Source: CABMGO01 sp964574775 (GTDB lineage Archaea; Nanobdellota; Nanobdellia; Pacearchaeales; GW2011-AR1). From it: a stretch of 12,175 nt of DNA. A program made the translations under genes and the position numbers. The notes under the pieces were generated by a model. It worked only from the letters and a program-made list of their open reading frames with translations. It was not told the DNA's origin and ran no database searches. The stretch is taken from NCBI GenBank assembly GCA_964574775.1, contig CAZNOS010000026.1:1-12175 (forward strand), written 5' to 3'. Position 1 is the stretch's first letter. Each line of letters starts with the position of its first letter. Shown one piece after another: positions 1-6,699 of the stretch.

Positions 1-2961
1 AGATTTGTCAAAGCTTCCTCCGCCTCCACCGCCTCCGCCTCCTCCACCACCGCCAGAGGATGTAGATGTGACACAAACACCACAATCTGTCTGGCACGTA
101 GAGCAGGTTTCACCCTCGCCAGAAACACAAGATGCATCTCCACAATATCCGCAATCCGGATCAGAACTATTATGATAAGTTCCCTCAAAGAAAAGAGTTC
201 TACACGACCCAACGCAAATATCATCTGAAGTAGTATAGCATAACAAGTTCAGACTAAATAAATTTGAAACAATTCCCTGATTCAATAACTCCAAACTCCC
301 AGTGGAATTCTCATATCCAGTTGCATAAGTATATAGCGATGTTGTTCCAGCTGTAACGCTCCCTAAATTAGTAGAATTAAAATTCAAGGTAAAGTTCAGA
401 TATGTTGAGTCTGTATTATTTAATGTTTCATTAAAGAAAGTCAAACTAGAATATGTACTTCTGTTTAAAATTTCATTTGGTAAAGTCCAATTAAACGAAA
501 CATTGTAAGCCGTATTATTTGGATTATCGGCACCAGACACGGCATTCTTTACAAATGCCGAGAAATTATAACTTCCTGGAGTTAAATAAATAGTAAATGG
601 AGTTGTTGGACTGTCTATCGTAGATTCGAGATATGCACCAGGGGTGATAATCATCGTAGCTCTTATAGTTAAATTATTTTGTCCGTCAATATTATCTGTC
701 CTATTTGCTACAATCGGAAAATAAGGATGTTCAATTAAAGCCGTAGTTGTTCTTGTAAATATTGCCTCAATATCTAGCGTTGCATTATCTTTCGGTCCCA
801 ACACTAGACTAGTTATAGCGCTTCCATTATGATAATATCTTAGACCACCAACTGAAGGAGTGGTGTTAGCTATTGAATATAAATAATTTGGTATACTGAA
901 ATTATTTTGTGTTGGATTAATGCTCCAATCCGCCCCGCTCGCATCCCTCGCAAATTTTATTACACATCCGCCACTATAATTTGCATCGCCAGTATTATTA
1001 ATTATGATATTACCTAAAGATTTATTTTGATTATATCCGCCAGTAGTTCCTAAATTTCCGTCAGAAATATTTCCATAGTTATCTAATATACTGAATGTAC
1101 AATCCCACGTAGCATTAAAAGTAGTATTGCTAGTTTGATTTGATTCTCCTAAAGAATTATTAGCCCAAATATTAAATGTATAATTATATCCAGTTTCATT
1201 TTCAGAAAGATTTAAAATTTTTCCATACTGTCCGTTAGTTAAGTTGTCTAAAGTATAATTCACGAATTCAGTTCCGTTATGCCATTGCAAGATTACAGAA
1301 CTAATGTTAAAATCTGGAGAATTCGGAACACTAATATTAATTGTAATATTCATTCCTGGATCAATTCCATCAGTTGTATTCGGAGAGTATGTAAAATTCA
1401 AAAACGCTATTCTATCTTTAATGGAATAATTGCCCCACGAGGTTACATTAAATGCCGCAGTTCCAGAATTTAACGAAGTAAAATTATAACAATCCGTACA
1501 TAGCACTCCGTCCTTCGCTATATACGGAGAATTTCTTAAGTCTAAATTGTAAAGAGTCACATTCGCCGTCGTATTTAATGTACTCAAATGAGTTTTTGAC
1601 GAATTAAAATACGCATAATTTTCAGAAATATTTATTGCAGAACTCAAGTTTGTCCAGTCAGAACTATCCATTTCAGCAGAACTCCAATCAATAATTCCTA
1701 CATTATTTTTTATTATCTTTAATTTTATTTTTGAACCATACGAAGCATTTGTATCTGTAAAAGAAACTGTATAGTTTAATGTTAAGAGGCCAGCTATACC
1801 ATTTATCGTACCACCGATTCCTCCAACGGAATTAATATTAATATTTGTTAAATTAAGATTCGAGTGGGTTATTGTTACGTTTCCACCAACTCCACCAGCA
1901 TTTTCTAAACCCGTTCCTCCCGTCGTATTTATCGTTGTAATATTTGAAAAAGTTATAGTTACTGAACCACCAGATCCACCCCGTAGTCCACCAGATCCTC
2001 CTGCTGTTGTTATTGTGTCGGTTGTTGAATTAGCTATTATCACCAAACCACCATGACCACTCTCTGATCCAGCCGCACCCATTCCACCCATTGTATTTAT
2101 TGTTGTAACATTTGAACTATTTATTGTTACATTTCCGCCAAGGCCACCATTACTACTACCGCTACTACCACCAATTGCTATTATTGTAGTTACATCCGAA
2201 TTGGTTACTGTTATTGAGCCACCCATAGAACCCTGTTGCTGAATAGATATTCCGCCAGTTGTATTTATAATTATGATCCGAGAGTTGATTATGGCGATAT
2301 TCCCCCCTGCACCACCTGTTTGTTCACCATCGCCACCCACAGAATTAACAATCAAAACAGTAGAATTAGTTATTGCTACGTTTCCACCCGGAGAACCAGA
2401 TGAATAAGGATCTAGAGACTGTCCCCCACTTGTTGTTATGGTTGTCGCATTAGAATTAATTAGAGTTACTATTCCGCTAAAGCCAGCACCAACATATCCA
2501 AGATAATAAGCTGCATTTCCGCCCGTTGTTGTTATTGTATCAGTTGTTGAATTAATCATAGTTACAGCCCCACCACTACCACCGCTATTACCCACAACTG
2601 AGGTTTCACCAACAGCGCTAATATTTCCAAAAATAATCGTATTATTTATCGTCAAATTTGTAAATGCATTCGCGCCATCACCAACGCCATTCGCATTCAC
2701 ATTCCCAGTAATATTAAATCCATTTCCATTAATCGTAACATTATCCGCAGAAACAATTAAACAATCACTTGTTCCGTTAGTAATATTATTCTGTAGAGTA
2801 TAGGTCCCACTCTCTGTAATGTTTCCGCAACCATTAATACTTGTATTAGAAGAATTATAGACATCTAAAGCACTTCCGAAACTAAGAAAAAATATACCAA
2901 CTAATATCAACAACCATATTTTTTTTATACTTCTCTTATAGTTTCTTTCTTTTTCAATCAT
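1..2961 (-). CDS. Large secreted repeat surface protein, probable glycoprotein (3' end beyond window)
   Basis: The frame is open from ATG 2961 to the window edge, 987 codons without a stop, so the C-terminus is missing. The N-terminus has a basic stretch (KR-x-IKK, residues 9-14) followed by a hydrophobic segment (about 15-30, ending FGSA), which looks like a signal peptide or signal anchor. Residues 130-381 hold nine imperfect Gly-rich repeats like those of pectate-lyase/right-handed beta-helix proteins. Residues about 390-900 are Asn/Thr/Ser-rich and resemble stacked beta-sandwich (Ig-like) domains. Ten Cys lie between 908 and 963, including CGDASC and CSTCQTDCGVC, followed by 13 consecutive Gly (970-982). 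N-x-S/T sequons are very frequent (11 in the first 140 residues), which suggests N-glycosylation on the cell surface. Cys modules of the CGDG-x-C...CSTCPxDCG kind followed by poly-Gly recur in DPANN surface proteins as I recall. An adhesin or S-layer-associated role is inference. It follows the RHH gene directly. Confidence 0.88.
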   Translation of the reverse strand, partial: MIEKERNYKRSIKKIWLLILVGIFFLSFGSALDVYNSSNTSINGCGNITESGTYTLQNNITNGTSDCLIVSADNVTINGNGFNITGNVNANGVGDGANAFTNLTINNTIIFGNISAVGETSVVGNSGGSGGAVTMINSTTDTITTTGGNAAYYLGYVGAGFSGIVTLINSNATTITTSGGQSLDPYSSGSPGGNVAITNSTVLIVNSVGGDGEQTGGAGGNIAIINSRIIIINTTGGISIQQQGSMGGSITVTNSDVTTIIAIGGSSGSSNGGLGGNVTINSSNVTTINTMGGMGAAGSESGHGGLVIIANSTTDTITTAGGSGGLRGGSGGSVTITFSNITTINTTGGTGLENAGGVGGNVTITHSNLNLTNININSVGGIGGTINGIAGLLTLNYTVSFTDTNASYGSKIKLKIIKNNVGIIDWSSAEMDSSDWTNLSSAINISENYAYFNSSKTHLSTLNTTANVTLYNLDLRNSPYIAKDGVLCTDCYNFTSLNSGTAAFNVTSWGNYSIKDRIAFLNFTYSPNTTDGIDPGMNITINISVPNSPDFNISSVILQWHNGTEFVNYTLDNLTNGQYGKILNLSENETGYNYTFNIWANNSLGESNQTSNTTFNATWDCTFSILDNYGNISDGNLGTTGGYNQNKSLGNIIINNTGDANYSGGCVIKFARDASGADWSINPTQNNFSIPNYLYSIANTTPSVGGLRYYHNGSAITSLVLGPKDNATLDIEAIFTRTTTALIEHPYFPIVANRTDNIDGQNNLTIRATMIITPGAYLESTIDSPTTPFTIYLTPGSYNFSAFVKNAVSGADNPNNTAYNVSFNWTLPNEILNRSTYSSLTFFNETLNNTDSTYLNFTLNFNSTNLGSVTAGTTSLYTYATGYENSTGSLELLNQGIVSNLFSLNLLCYTTSDDICVGSCRTLFFEGTYHNSSDPDCGYCGDASCVSGEGETCSTCQTDCGVCVTSTSSGGGGGGGGGGGGGSFDKS
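1819..2574 (-). repeat. Nine imperfect coding repeats (about 27-30 residues each) in the surface protein
   Basis: The repeats cover residues 130-381 of the large surface protein. Each follows the pattern GG-x-V-T-I-x-N-S, then T-T-I-x-T-x-GG, then a variable Gly/Ser-rich loop. Clear examples begin GGNVTINSS, GGSVTITFS and GGNVTITHS. The hydrophobic-polar alternation with Asn at a fixed place resembles the rungs of a right-handed parallel beta-helix. The copies have diverged at the DNA level, so this is an old protein repeat and not a recent tandem duplication. Confidence 0.75.
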
Positions 2962-2964
2962 TTT

Positions 2965-2970
2965 TCACCT
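2965..2970 (-). promoter_or_regulatory. Ribosome binding site of the surface protein, overlapping the RHH stop codon
   Basis: On the minus strand AGGTGA stands 3 nt before ATG 2961. Its first two bases are the end of the TAG stop of the upstream RHH gene. It matches the 3' end of archaeal 16S rRNA (anti-Shine-Dalgarno ATCACCTCC) and decides the surface-protein start. The overlap implies translational coupling of the two genes. Confidence 0.7.
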
Positions 2971-3109
2971 ATTTTTTATCTTCCTTAGACATGAGTTCTT
3001 TAACTACAAAATTTTTTACAAGCTCTGCTTTTTTAATGCCGAGATTGTCTGCCATTTTCTGTAGAATTCCATCAAGCTTGTCAGACACACTTATTTTTAT
3101 TTCACCCAT
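2969..3109 (-). CDS. Small ribbon-helix-helix (CopG/Arc-type) DNA-binding protein, 46 aa
   Basis: ATG 3109 to TAG 2969 gives a 46-residue protein. It has the ribbon-helix-helix layout: a short strand with alternating residues (GEIKISVS, about 2-9), a first helix (DKLDGILQKMADNLG, 10-24), a turn, and a second helix (KKAELVKNFVVKELM, 26-40) with a Lys/Glu tail. RHH proteins bind DNA as dimers by inserting the paired strands in the major groove, usually on inverted repeats, and often repress their own operon. That fits the 20-bp palindrome found 13 bp upstream. The gene is preceded by GGTGAT 4 nt before ATG, a good archaeal ribosome binding site. Its stop overlaps the ribosome binding site of the large surface protein, so the two are probably one transcript. 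It could instead be an orphan antitoxin-like RHH protein, but no toxin is adjacent. The fold call is from sequence pattern only. Confidence 0.82.
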   Translation of the reverse strand: MGEIKISVSDKLDGILQKMADNLGIKKAELVKNFVVKELMSKEDKK

Positions 3110-3114
3110 ATTTA

Positions 3115-3142
3115 TCACCAATTACTCACCAATTGGTGAGTA
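3115..3142. promoter_or_regulatory. Palindromic operator with three half-sites, upstream of the RHH gene
   Basis: Positions 3123-3142 form a perfect 20-bp palindrome, TACTCACCAATTGGTGAGTA. Half-site TCACCAATT occurs at 3126-3134 and again as a direct repeat at 3115-3123, 11 bp (one helical turn) away; the inverted half-site is at 3131-3139. The array fills the space between the TATA box (3141-3147) and the predicted transcription start, so a bound protein would block transcription. The leftmost half-site also contains the RHH gene's ribosome binding site (GGTGAT on the minus strand). Autoregulation by the RHH protein is inferred. Confidence 0.75.
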
Positions 3143-3147
3143 TATAG
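3141..3147 (-). promoter_or_regulatory. TATA box of the RHH/surface-protein operon
   Basis: The minus strand reads CTATATA here, about 34 bp before the RHH ATG, which would give a leader of roughly 9 nt. It touches the palindromic operator. A second TATA-like palindrome, ATTTAAAT at 3171-3178, could give a start about 30 nt further upstream, so which one is used is uncertain. Confidence 0.5.
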
Positions 3148-3200
3148 TAACTATTACCAGCCAAGCCACTATTTAAATCTTTTTAGCAAACAGAGAACAT

Positions 3201-4208
3201 TTACGCCTTCTTTATTTTCATACCCTTCTTAGTTTTTCCAACAACAACAATACAGCTTCTTTCTTCCGAGCCAAGAATTTTCCACGATTTGTCTGTTTTG
3301 CGTAGCTCTTTCAAAATCTTTTTCGCATATTCATTTACTTCATTAAACCACGGCATTTTATCGTATCCCATTCTTGCCCGAGCGTGCCCAATCGATGTGT
3401 ATCCCTTAATGTGCACAAAATTTGGTTGTGCCTTATTTATCATCTCGGCATATTGTGGAACAAGTTCGTCAGTCATATTAGTCAATCCATTTAGTGCAAC
3501 ATATCCCTCCTTTCCAGGACGCACGAGTGTTAATCTTATACATCGTCTGCATTTTCCCTTAAGTTTAGCAATAATTTCTAATGTCTCATTAAATTTTTCC
3601 CATGCATCTTTTTTTGCGGAATTGTGCCATTTATTAAAAAGTTCTTTATTCGGAGCATTTGTAGAAATTGTTAGTTGAGTAGGCAGATTGCCTTCTTCGA
3701 CAAGTTTTAAAATTGCTTCCGGATTTTGTCCGTTTGTAACTAAAAATGTTATTATTTTTCTTTTTCTTAATAATTGAATCATCTCCCCAAGTCGGGGATA
3801 TAGAGTTGCCTCACCAGTTAAAGAAAATGTAAATAAGGACGGAAGAAGTGCATCCTGAAATTTTTCCATCAAAGTTTTACTGTTTCCACCGAATCCCATA
3901 AGTAATTTCTTCCTTTCTTCAAACAAGCCATTAATAATTTTTTTAGGATCTTCAGGGTTTTCTACTTCATTCGCAATTGAATACTCCGTATTTCTCCAGC
4001 AATGCACACACTTATTTTCACAATTAAATAAAGAAACGCTAGCCTGACAACAACGATGAGATTCTATTCCGTAAAATTTTTCCTTCCAACAACCGCTTTT
4101 TCCACGAAGAGAATTTTTTGTCCAGTGGCAAACTTGAACAGCACTATGCTCTCCGAAAATGCCATATTTTTGTTTTTTTAAATCACGATAAATATCTGTC
4201 TTTTTCAT
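3201..4208 (-). CDS. taw1: 4-demethylwyosine synthase, radical SAM (Taw1/TYW1 family)
   Basis: This 335-residue protein is close to the length of archaeal TYW1 (about 340). The family condenses pyruvate with m1G37 of tRNA-Phe to form the tricyclic 4-demethylwyosine, after Trm5 has made m1G37; it acts in the cytoplasm. Two iron-sulphur sites are visible. The radical-SAM motif C-x3-C-x2-C is C63, C67, C70 (CENKCVHCW). The auxiliary cluster ligands typical of TYW1 are C27, C40 and C53, the last inside SHRCCQASVSL. A SAM-binding stretch GEATLYP (132-138) and the late IKGYTSIG motif also fit the family. ATG 4208 lies 26.5 bp from the centre of a TATA box, so the mRNA is probably leaderless. No other wyosine gene is in the window. 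Upstream is the site-2 protease, with a 49-nt gap and its own promoter. Confidence 0.95.
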   Translation of the reverse strand: MKKTDIYRDLKKQKYGIFGEHSAVQVCHWTKNSLRGKSGCWKEKFYGIESHRCCQASVSLFNCENKCVHCWRNTEYSIANEVENPEDPKKIINGLFEERKKLLMGFGGNSKTLMEKFQDALLPSLFTFSLTGEATLYPRLGEMIQLLRKRKIITFLVTNGQNPEAILKLVEEGNLPTQLTISTNAPNKELFNKWHNSAKKDAWEKFNETLEIIAKLKGKCRRCIRLTLVRPGKEGYVALNGLTNMTDELVPQYAEMINKAQPNFVHIKGYTSIGHARARMGYDKMPWFNEVNEYAKKILKELRKTDKSWKILGSEERSCIVVVGKTKKGMKIKKA

Positions 4209-4230
4209 AAAATAAAAAAGAAAATAAAAT

Positions 4231-4238
4231 ATTATAAA
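4231..4238 (-). promoter_or_regulatory. TATA box of taw1
   Basis: The minus strand reads TTTATAAT, centred 26.5 bp before ATG 4208, in the gap after the protease stop at 4258. This predicts a leaderless or near-leaderless taw1 mRNA. Confidence 0.6.
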
Positions 4239-4257
4239 CCTATCATTTTAAGATAAA

Positions 4258-5649
4258 TTAAAATAAAGAAATTATCCACGCCAAAATCATTGCTAAAAAT
4301 ATTAATCCAATTAATCTCGTTGCCCATTTAAAAGATTTTTCGGCAATATTTTTATCTTTCACCAATATTAATATAGCTAAATAGAAGAATCTTCCACCAT
4401 CCAAAATCCCCAATGGCAACATGTTAAACAAACCAACGAACAAATTAATCATCATAATCCACCACAATAAATTATAGATATAGTAAGCAAAATCGGCATT
4501 ATAACGAGGTTCGTAATAAACAGAGCTGTCTCTAAAAGATGTAAATTTAGACACGAATTTTCCAATTATTCCGCTAGATTGTTTCGGCGAACTAACAATA
4601 CCAACAAACCCACGACTAGAATTTAGGGGATTTTCAGTAAGCGTGATGCTATAATTTTTTAAGTTTCCATTAGTTAAGGTCGTAATCAATAAAATATCTC
4701 CGGGACGTTTGTCTTGCAGGTAGAAAGAAATATCTTCCCTGGTTTTTACTTTTTGATTATCTATTCCTACAATCACGCCAGTAATATTATTTCTTATGGC
4801 GGGTGCATCTTCATAGAGCAAAACATATTGTGCGTCCGCATTGTTCAAATTAGCATAGAAGCTAGAGGAATTTCCAGAATATAAATAAGTTTTATTTCCA
4901 ACAATTATTTCAGTCAGCCCACCAATGGTATTTCCTACGCCAGAGATTTCACTAACATTAATAGCGTTATACGCGAATCCATCGAAAATATATCCAGCCG
5001 GATAATATGAGGCATAAAAGAATAAAACTAATATAAAAAAGAAAATTAGCGCGAATAAAATATTTGCAAAAACTCCTGCAGCTAAAACGACCATCTGATC
5101 AAAGTTTTTCTTTTTTCTAAAATCTTTATCGTCCTGTTCAACGAATGCACCGAGTATAGGTCCCAAAAAGGCAAACCCAGTAGATTTTATTTTAGTCTTA
5201 AATAATCTCATATATATTCCATGTGAAAACTCATGCACAACAGCGACAATAATTAGCGCAATTAAAAAATAAGTAAAATAAAATGGAGGCATCAGGCTCT
5301 CAACTCCGAATATTTGCGGGAAGTATGGAATTAACGGCATTACAGGGGGTGCCTTAATTATCTGAGAAATCTGCGGAAATGAAATATAAATATATACAGT
5401 TTGACAAAGTAGGTAAATCATAGTCGCCATAAGTACGAATCCAAGAATTACAATAGGATATTTTAGCACGTGTAAGAATTTGGAATATTTTTTACTAAAC
5501 TTCTCTATTTCCATCATTCCCCATTTTGTTCTATACATATACATCCAACCATCTCTTTGAAGATTTTTTTTCCTAGAATACAAAAACCAAAATACAGCAA
5601 TGCAGAATAATGTCAAAAATATCAAATCATAAATCATCACTTTTTCCAT
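4258..5649 (-). CDS. Membrane-embedded site-2 protease (M50 family) with PDZ-like domain
   Basis: The 463-residue protein is an intramembrane zinc metalloprotease. The zinc-binding H-E-x-x-H motif is HEFSH at 139-143 in a hydrophobic segment, and the third ligand motif is NMLPLGILDGG (Asp417) in a C-terminal segment. Hydrophobic segments lie at about 7-24, 64-90, 124-142, 186-212, 393-420 and 445-462. Between them, residues about 283-340 look like a PDZ domain. S2P enzymes cut transmembrane substrates such as anti-sigma factors in bacteria or membrane-tethered regulators; the archaeal substrates are mostly unknown. I chose ATG 5649 over the in-frame TTG at 5655 because it sits 25.5 bp from the TATA centre. 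It does not obviously share an operon with either neighbour. Confidence 0.92.
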   Translation of the reverse strand: MEKVMIYDLIFLTLFCIAVFWFLYSRKKNLQRDGWMYMYRTKWGMMEIEKFSKKYSKFLHVLKYPIVILGFVLMATMIYLLCQTVYIYISFPQISQIIKAPPVMPLIPYFPQIFGVESLMPPFYFTYFLIALIIVAVVHEFSHGIYMRLFKTKIKSTGFAFLGPILGAFVEQDDKDFRKKKNFDQMVVLAAGVFANILFALIFFFILVLFFYASYYPAGYIFDGFAYNAINVSEISGVGNTIGGLTEIIVGNKTYLYSGNSSSFYANLNNADAQYVLLYEDAPAIRNNITGVIVGIDNQKVKTREDISFYLQDKRPGDILLITTLTNGNLKNYSITLTENPLNSSRGFVGIVSSPKQSSGIIGKFVSKFTSFRDSSVYYEPRYNADFAYYIYNLLWWIMMINLFVGLFNMLPLGILDGGRFFYLAILILVKDKNIAEKSFKWATRLIGLIFLAMILAWIISLF

Positions 5650-5670
5650 AATCAAGAAAACAAAATGTCT

Positions 5671-5679
5671 TTTATAAAT
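5671..5679 (-). promoter_or_regulatory. TATA box of the site-2 protease gene, abutting the upstream stop codon
   Basis: The minus strand reads ATTTATAAA directly after the TAG stop (5682-5680) of the 129-residue gene. Its centre is 25.5 bp before ATG 5649, so the mRNA should begin at or near the start codon. Confidence 0.7.
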
Positions 5680-6069
5680 CTACTTACCTCTATCAAACAA
5701 CTTAATAAAAACTTCGGCAGGAGTACTATCGTTGATATATATAACATTTGGAAATTCCCCAATTGTTTTTTTGCGATAAGGGTTTGCATAGTTTTCAATA
5801 TAAAAAGTAGTGTCAGGATGCCCCTGGATAATTTGCCTTATTTGTCCCCAGCAATGATGATTTTCTGGGCACCATTCTTCTTTGTCGCATGTATCTAACC
5901 ATGCTAACTTTTCCAATCTTGGGAAAGGGGGTTTTTGTTTACATAAGCAATCATAAAGCCCGGGCTGAATTCCGCAAGATGCGATAATTCCGACTAGTCT
6001 GATAGCGTCCAAGCGTCTAGATTTATCTGTCTCAATTCGACTAGCATATATTTGTATTATTTTAGTCAT
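5680..6069 (-). CDS. Unknown 129-residue Cys-rich protein
   Basis: I do not recognise this protein. ATG 6069 lies 23 nt after the eL40 stop and GTGAT occurs a little upstream of the start as a weak ribosome binding site, so it is probably the third gene of the aIF5A-eL40 operon. The pattern suggests a small alpha/beta fold: a strand (KIIQIYAS, 3-10), a helix (RRLDAIRLVGIIASCG, 18-33), a loop region, a helix and strand (GQIRQIIQGHPDTTFYIEN, 75-93) and a closing strand-helix (FPNVIYIN then EVFIKLF, 107-125). Six Cys lie in the middle (32, 41, 43, 61, 67, 73) with HH at 71-72, which could bind a metal or form disulphides. No signal peptide or membrane segment is seen. The operon position hints at a link with translation, but no function can be assigned. 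Confidence 0.75.
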   Translation of the reverse strand: MTKIIQIYASRIETDKSRRLDAIRLVGIIASCGIQPGLYDCLCKQKPPFPRLEKLAWLDTCDKEEWCPENHHCWGQIRQIIQGHPDTTFYIENYANPYRKKTIGEFPNVIYINDSTPAEVFIKLFDRGK

Positions 6070-6092
6070 TTATTTTCTATCACACTCTAGAA

Positions 6093-6257
6093 TTATTTCT
6101 TTCTAATCGTTCTGAAGTCCTTACCCTTACATTTCCTGCATGAAACTTTTCCAGATAAAATCTTCAAAGGCTCTAGCTTCATCTTTTGACTACATCTTTT
6201 ACAAATGAACATATTTTTAAAAAGTCTATTTTGTGCTGCAGGTATTTTTGTTGCCAT
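6093..6257 (-). CDS. rpl40e: Large-subunit ribosomal protein eL40 (L40e)
   Basis: This 54-residue protein matches the archaeal eL40 family in length and pattern. An N-terminal stretch (ATKIPAAQNRLFKN) is followed by a four-Cys zinc finger, CKRC at 19-22 and CRKC at 40-43, in a very basic chain ending in KK. It is a component of the 50S subunit near the factor-binding region. In archaea it is a stand-alone protein, not fused to ubiquitin as in eukaryotes. Its ATG (6257-6255) shares one base with the aIF5A stop (TAATG), so translation is probably coupled. Confidence 0.93.
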   Translation of the reverse strand: MATKIPAAQNRLFKNMFICKRCSQKMKLEPLKILSGKVSCRKCKGKDFRTIRKK

Positions 6258-6649
6258 TATATTCCAATCCTTTTAATTATTTTAATTCCTTCCATATCCC
6301 AATATTCTATATTCATGCCGTCTGTTATTTGTCCAGCAAATTCTTCAGGTATTGTTAATTCAAAATTTTCAAAACTATCAGAATCCATAACACTCACACC
6401 ATTAGGTGTAACAGAAAGAACCTGCGCTCTTCTTTTATCGATCATTGGAATTTCTACTCTGTCTGTACCAGGCATCATTAAACATTTCTTCTTTCCACTA
6501 ACAACACCAACGGCTTCAAATCTACATTTATGTGCACCATGTTTTCCAGTTTTAGAAACATCAACACTTTTGATAACACAAGTTTCACCATCAAATAAAG
6601 CAAAGCTTCCAACTTTCAATTCAGTTGCATCTACAATCTTTAATACCAT
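6257..6649 (-). CDS. eif5a: Translation initiation/elongation factor aIF5A
   Basis: A 130-residue protein of normal family length. aIF5A binds the ribosomal E site and helps peptide-bond formation at difficult sequences such as poly-Pro. The modification loop is SKTGKHGAHK, and Lys36 in GKHG is the residue converted to hypusine (or deoxyhypusine) by deoxyhypusine synthase. An N-terminal SH3-like domain (1-70) precedes an OB-fold domain (about 72-130). I chose ATG 6649 over the in-frame TTG at 6658 because it is 25.5 bp from the centre of the palindromic TATA box. It is the first gene of a probable operon with eL40 and the 129-residue unknown, and is divergent from the FKBP gene. Confidence 0.95.
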   Translation of the reverse strand: MVLKIVDATELKVGSFALFDGETCVIKSVDVSKTGKHGAHKCRFEAVGVVSGKKKCLMMPGTDRVEIPMIDKRRAQVLSVTPNGVSVMDSDSFENFELTIPEEFAGQITDGMNIEYWDMEGIKIIKRIGI

Positions 6650-6669
6650 AACCTGCAAAAAATCCGAGC

Positions 6670-6679
6670 ATTTATAAAT
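6670..6679. promoter_or_regulatory. Shared palindromic TATA box between divergent aIF5A and FKBP genes
   Basis: ATTTATAAAT is a perfect 10-bp palindrome. Its centre (6674.5) is exactly 25.5 bp from ATG 6649 on the minus strand and 25.5 bp from ATG 6700 on the plus strand. No other TATA-like sequence lies in the 50-bp intergenic stretch. It is likely to serve both genes, giving two leaderless transcripts. Confidence 0.75.
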
Positions 6680-6699
6680 CTTCCTTATTAGCAGAATTT

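Noticed and set aside
16..54. GC-rich run near the left edge as a foreign insertion or repeat element
   Set aside because: It encodes 13 in-frame glycines using mixed codons, so protein composition explains it.
1279..1473. Plus-strand open frame inside the surface protein region
   Set aside because: It is a shadow of the minus-strand gene, which stays open for 987 codons; no promoter precedes it.
2991..3176. Plus-strand 61-codon frame opposite the RHH gene
   Set aside because: The minus strand encodes a convincing RHH protein with operator and ribosome binding site; the plus-strand peptide is Ser/Phe/Ile-rich without a recognisable domain.
3289..3678. Plus-strand 129-codon frame opposite taw1
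   Set aside because: Antisense shadow of a gene with all its catalytic cysteines in place.
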